Source of the DNA: Thiotrichales bacterium | GTDB lineage: Bacteria > Pseudomonadota > Gammaproteobacteria > Francisellales > CACEW01 | Direction of reading: 5' to 3' | DNA length: 6,084 nt | NCBI GenBank assembly: GCA_023266165.1 | Contig: JAHFRR010000085.1 | Coordinates: 1-6,084, forward strand | Shown here: positions 3,963 through 6,084 of the stretch, piece by piece | How the letters are laid out: the number at the start of each line of letters is the position of its first letter | How positions within the stretch are numbered: the first letter of the stretch is position 1 | The notes under the pieces: model-generated | Database searches by the model: none | Told to the model about the DNA's origin: nothing | The model's input: only the letters and a program-made list of their open reading frames with translations | Translations under genes and position numbers: made by a program

Positions 3963-6084
3963 AAAATCGAAAGACGCTCAACACGCAGCCTTAAAAAAAG
4001 AGGCAAAAGCAGAGAAAGCAGAGAAAAGCAGGCAAAGAAAGGCCGAGCGCAGGGCTTTCCAGCAGAGCTGTCATCGTATCGCAGCAGAGGTGCGTGCATT
4101 GAAATCTCGTGCGCGCAAGACGCATCATGCTCGGGTGCCTGGGTATCTGATCGTAGGCGCGCAAGGCGCTGGCAAAAGCCGTTTGATAGAGTTAAGTGGC
4201 CTACGGTTTGTCTATCAGTCTCGATGGGAGACAGATGCACACGAGGCCCCGTTTCTATGGTCTGTAGCAACAGAGGGTGTGTGTGTGGAGATCCCCGCAG
4301 CCTGGTTTTTACATGAAAGTCCCCGAGATGAGGCGCAATGGCAGTATTTTTTAAAGAAAATCAGAAGGCTCTCTCACTGGGATTTCCAGGGAGTCCTTCT
4401 CACAGCGCCTTTATCCCGTTTTCGCACGCTTCATCCAACACCTGAGGAGAGCCAGGCGCTGCAAGCCTTGAGTCAACGTGAGGGGTGTGGGTTGGAGGAT
4501 ATTCAAAAAGCACTACGGTATCGCCTGACGCTCTATCGGGTGCTGACGCATTGGGATCAGCTTTCTGGATTTCAAGCGTGGTCGCAAGGGCTTGTGGGTG
4601 AAGGGAGAGCGCAACGGTTGGGGGTTGATTTGCCATGGGAGGGGTCGAAACAGGATTTTGCAGCCAGACTGCATCAGGGGTTTTCAGAGTGTTTGGATCG
4701 TATCAGCCTTTTTGCGCTGACCCAGTTACAGTACCATGCGCCATACGCAGCGCATGAGGTCTATCATGTCGCGCATCAGTTTGCAGAAATCCAGCCTGCG
4801 CTACACACCTGGGGATTGTCTTTGCCGAAGAGCCAAGGGTTGTACGGGGTCGCCATGCCTGTTGATGCGGTGTCTGGATATTTTACGGAAGGATTGTTTC
4901 GATCTCTCTGTGCGCGCCCCCGTGTGGATCGAGGATCTCGGCAGCGATGGCTCCAGTTGCTGAGTATTGTGGGGATTTCCAGTGGAATTTTGATTTTTTG
5001 GCTGATAAGCTATCACACACGCTTAAGCGAGCATCAACAGGTGCTTACGAGGTTGGTGGCTTTCAGCCCTCCTGATCCTAACCCCCATTCCCCTGCGTGT
5101 ACCACAGATCTTGAGTCTTTGTATCGCTTACACAGCTCTGAACATCAGGAATTTGAGTCAGGGCTATGGCCGTTTGCCTTCTCCCCTGACAGTGTGCGAT
5201 ATCAAGTGCTACAGTCTTATCAAAAAAGCCTGATCTTCTGTTTTTTGCCTAAAGTTCAAGAGGTGATTGTCAGCCATCTCCATCACTCAGAGTCTTTATC
5301 TCATTGGCTTGCGCTGGATATGATGCTAGAGCACCCGGAGTATAGAAAATTTTATCAGCCCCAGTGGTATGATCAGTGGTATGATAGGCATGATAAAAAT
5401 TTGCAAAAAAAATGGCTGCAGGATTTGTTAGCAGTCCCAAGGCCATTACCTGGGGTGCCACAGAGATGGGTTCATCAGGCACGTGAGGCGCTGGCTCAGC
5501 AATCTATCGTACGAGAAGCCTATCAACAGTGGAAAGCTTCAGCGCTGTCTGCCTCAAGTGCAGATCTATTCTTTTTGATTCCGCAGAGCAGCTTTGAAAG
5601 CCAAGCGTTATGGAGCCCTTTAACGGTGTCATTGCGCATCCCTCGTATTTTTACGCGGGCAGGGTATCGTGCATACTATCAAGCTCAAGCAGCTCAGGTG
5701 TTACAGGCGGTCAGAGCTCAGCGATGGATGTTAGGAAAAGAGGGGGAGGTTCAGGGGCATCGTGCAAGGCTTGCAGATCAGATTCATGCGATGAAAGGCT
5801 TGTATGGGCAGGATGATGTGCATGCGTGGCAGCTGGGTCTGAAAGCGGTGCGTTGGGCCCCGTTAGGCTCGCTGGATAACGCTGCGCTTGCGTTGCAAGT
5901 GTTAGGGTCTTCTCGTTCGCCTTTAAAGCTACTCCTACAACGGGTCATAGACAATACCCCAGAAACCTTCTCTGACCCTTACTTTGAGAGTCTAACTCGG
6001 TTTTGTCTTCCGCAAAAAATAAAACTCAAGTCTCTCAAAAAAAACCATAAAACGCCTTTAGCCAGTACCTTGCAGGCCATCAGT
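3946..6084 (+). CDS. tssM: T6SS membrane protein TssM (IcmF family), 3' end outside window
   Basis: An open frame of 713 codons reaches the window edge without a stop. Family members are usually about 1,100-1,200 residues, so roughly a third is missing, including the TssJ-binding end. TssM spans the inner membrane and periplasm and bridges TssL to TssJ. Residues 1-60 are a hydrophilic Lys/Glu/Arg/Ala-rich segment where the family normally has two membrane helices. A cytoplasmic NTPase-like domain follows, with Walker A GAQGAGKS at 71-78. The place of the usual DTAGRY reads EIPAAWF (115-121), and the TKxD-like motif reads THWD (201-204), both degenerate. One membrane helix lies at about 336-355, preceded by Arg-rich sequence, consistent with N-in/C-out topology. 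Periplasmic IcmF landmarks include IPRIFTRAGY (565-574), a Tyr/Trp-containing helix near 616-628 and SPL at 658-660. It overlaps tssL by 17 bp. Family and context make the identity secure; the nucleotide activity is uncertain. Confidence 0.93.
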   Translation, partial: MRMIFKKSKDAQHAALKKEAKAEKAEKSRQRKAERRAFQQSCHRIAAEVRALKSRARKTHHARVPGYLIVGAQGAGKSRLIELSGLRFVYQSRWETDAHEAPFLWSVATEGVCVEIPAAWFLHESPRDEAQWQYFLKKIRRLSHWDFQGVLLTAPLSRFRTLHPTPEESQALQALSQREGCGLEDIQKALRYRLTLYRVLTHWDQLSGFQAWSQGLVGEGRAQRLGVDLPWEGSKQDFAARLHQGFSECLDRISLFALTQLQYHAPYAAHEVYHVAHQFAEIQPALHTWGLSLPKSQGLYGVAMPVDAVSGYFTEGLFRSLCARPRVDRGSRQRWLQLLSIVGISSGILIFWLISYHTRLSEHQQVLTRLVAFSPPDPNPHSPACTTDLESLYRLHSSEHQEFESGLWPFAFSPDSVRYQVLQSYQKSLIFCFLPKVQEVIVSHLHHSESLSHWLALDMMLEHPEYRKFYQPQWYDQWYDRHDKNLQKKWLQDLLAVPRPLPGVPQRWVHQAREALAQQSIVREAYQQWKASALSASSADLFFLIPQSSFESQALWSPLTVSLRIPRIFTRAGYRAYYQAQAAQVLQAVRAQRWMLGKEGEVQGHRARLADQIHAMKGLYGQDDVHAWQLGLKAVRWAPLGSLDNAALALQVLGSSRSPLKLLLQRVIDNTPETFSDPYFESLTRFCLPQKIKLKSLKKNHKTPLASTLQAIS
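4009..4026 (+). repeat. Two-copy 9-bp tandem repeat at the start of tssM
   Basis: GCAGAGAAA occurs twice in tandem, encoding (Ala-Glu-Lys)x2 within the charged N-terminal segment of TssM (residues 22-27). The surrounding sequence is also A- and G-rich and looks repeat-expanded, which fits growth of this segment by slippage. Confidence 0.75.
5362..5385 (+). repeat. Two-copy 12-bp tandem repeat inside tssM
   Basis: CAGTGGTATGAT is present as two perfect adjacent copies, encoding Gln-Trp-Tyr-Asp twice (residues 473-480 of TssM) in the periplasmic part. A partial third echo, AGGCATGAT (Arg-His-Asp), follows at 5386-5394. The frame is preserved. Confidence 0.85.

Noticed and set aside
3993..3999. 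Slippery heptamer A AAA AAA in the tssM frame, a possible programmed -1 frameshift.
   Set aside because: There is no upstream Shine-Dalgarno-like stimulator or evident downstream structure, and the -1 frame yields an unrecognisable hydrophilic sequence. Such A runs are common in Lys-rich coding sequence.
3959..4270. 103-codon reverse-strand open frame opposite the start of tssM, and similar reverse-strand frames at 4400-4636, 4801-5016 and 5270-5482.
   Set aside because: They lie opposite a continuous forward frame with clear TssM motifs, have no recognisable domains, and are best explained as antisense shadows.

Overview
The window is the leading part of a type VI secretion system (T6SS) locus placed directly downstream of a tRNA-Lys gene. 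It is all on the + strand and reads as one tightly packed operon: tagH (FHA-domain protein), tssJ (outer-membrane lipoprotein), tssK (baseplate adaptor), tssL (inner-membrane DotU-like protein) and the first 713 codons of tssM (IcmF-like). tssM runs off the right edge with its reading frame still open.

The organism is most likely a proteobacterium, and I favour a gammaproteobacterium. The system is of the canonical proteobacterial type (TssJ lipoprotein with LSGC lipobox, DotU and IcmF homologues). The tRNA-Lys encodes its own CCA end and closely resembles the enterobacterial tRNA-Lys(UUU). Coding base composition is close to balanced and similar in all five genes, so nothing marks one as a recent separate acquisition. 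I cannot name a genus.

Layout. Positions 1-74 hold no gene I can support. A stable-RNA type promoter (75-102) precedes tRNA-Lys (115-190). The AT-rich gap 191-318 holds a 16-bp palindrome touching the tRNA 3' end, a good sigma70-like promoter candidate (256-283) and the tagH ribosome binding site; I see no intrinsic terminator. From 319 on the DNA is coding almost without a break: tagH/tssJ overlap by 10 bp, tssJ/tssK by 4 bp, tssK and tssL are 31 bp apart, and tssL/tssM overlap by 17 bp.

How the genes work together. TssJ (outer membrane), TssM (spanning the periplasm) and TssL (inner membrane) form the membrane complex of the T6SS. TssK links the baseplate to the cytoplasmic parts of TssL and TssM. 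TagH is an accessory protein with a phosphothreonine-binding FHA fold, expected to act in post-translational control or assembly. Sheath, tube, ClpV, spike, effector and kinase/phosphatase genes are not in view and would be expected outside the window.

I do not see an undescribed system. The most unusual part is TssM: it lacks the N-terminal membrane hairpin usual for the family, starts instead with a Lys/Glu/Arg/Ala-rich segment, and keeps a good Walker A motif while its other nucleotide-binding motifs look degenerate. Three short in-frame tandem duplications in tssL and tssM are a further small oddity.
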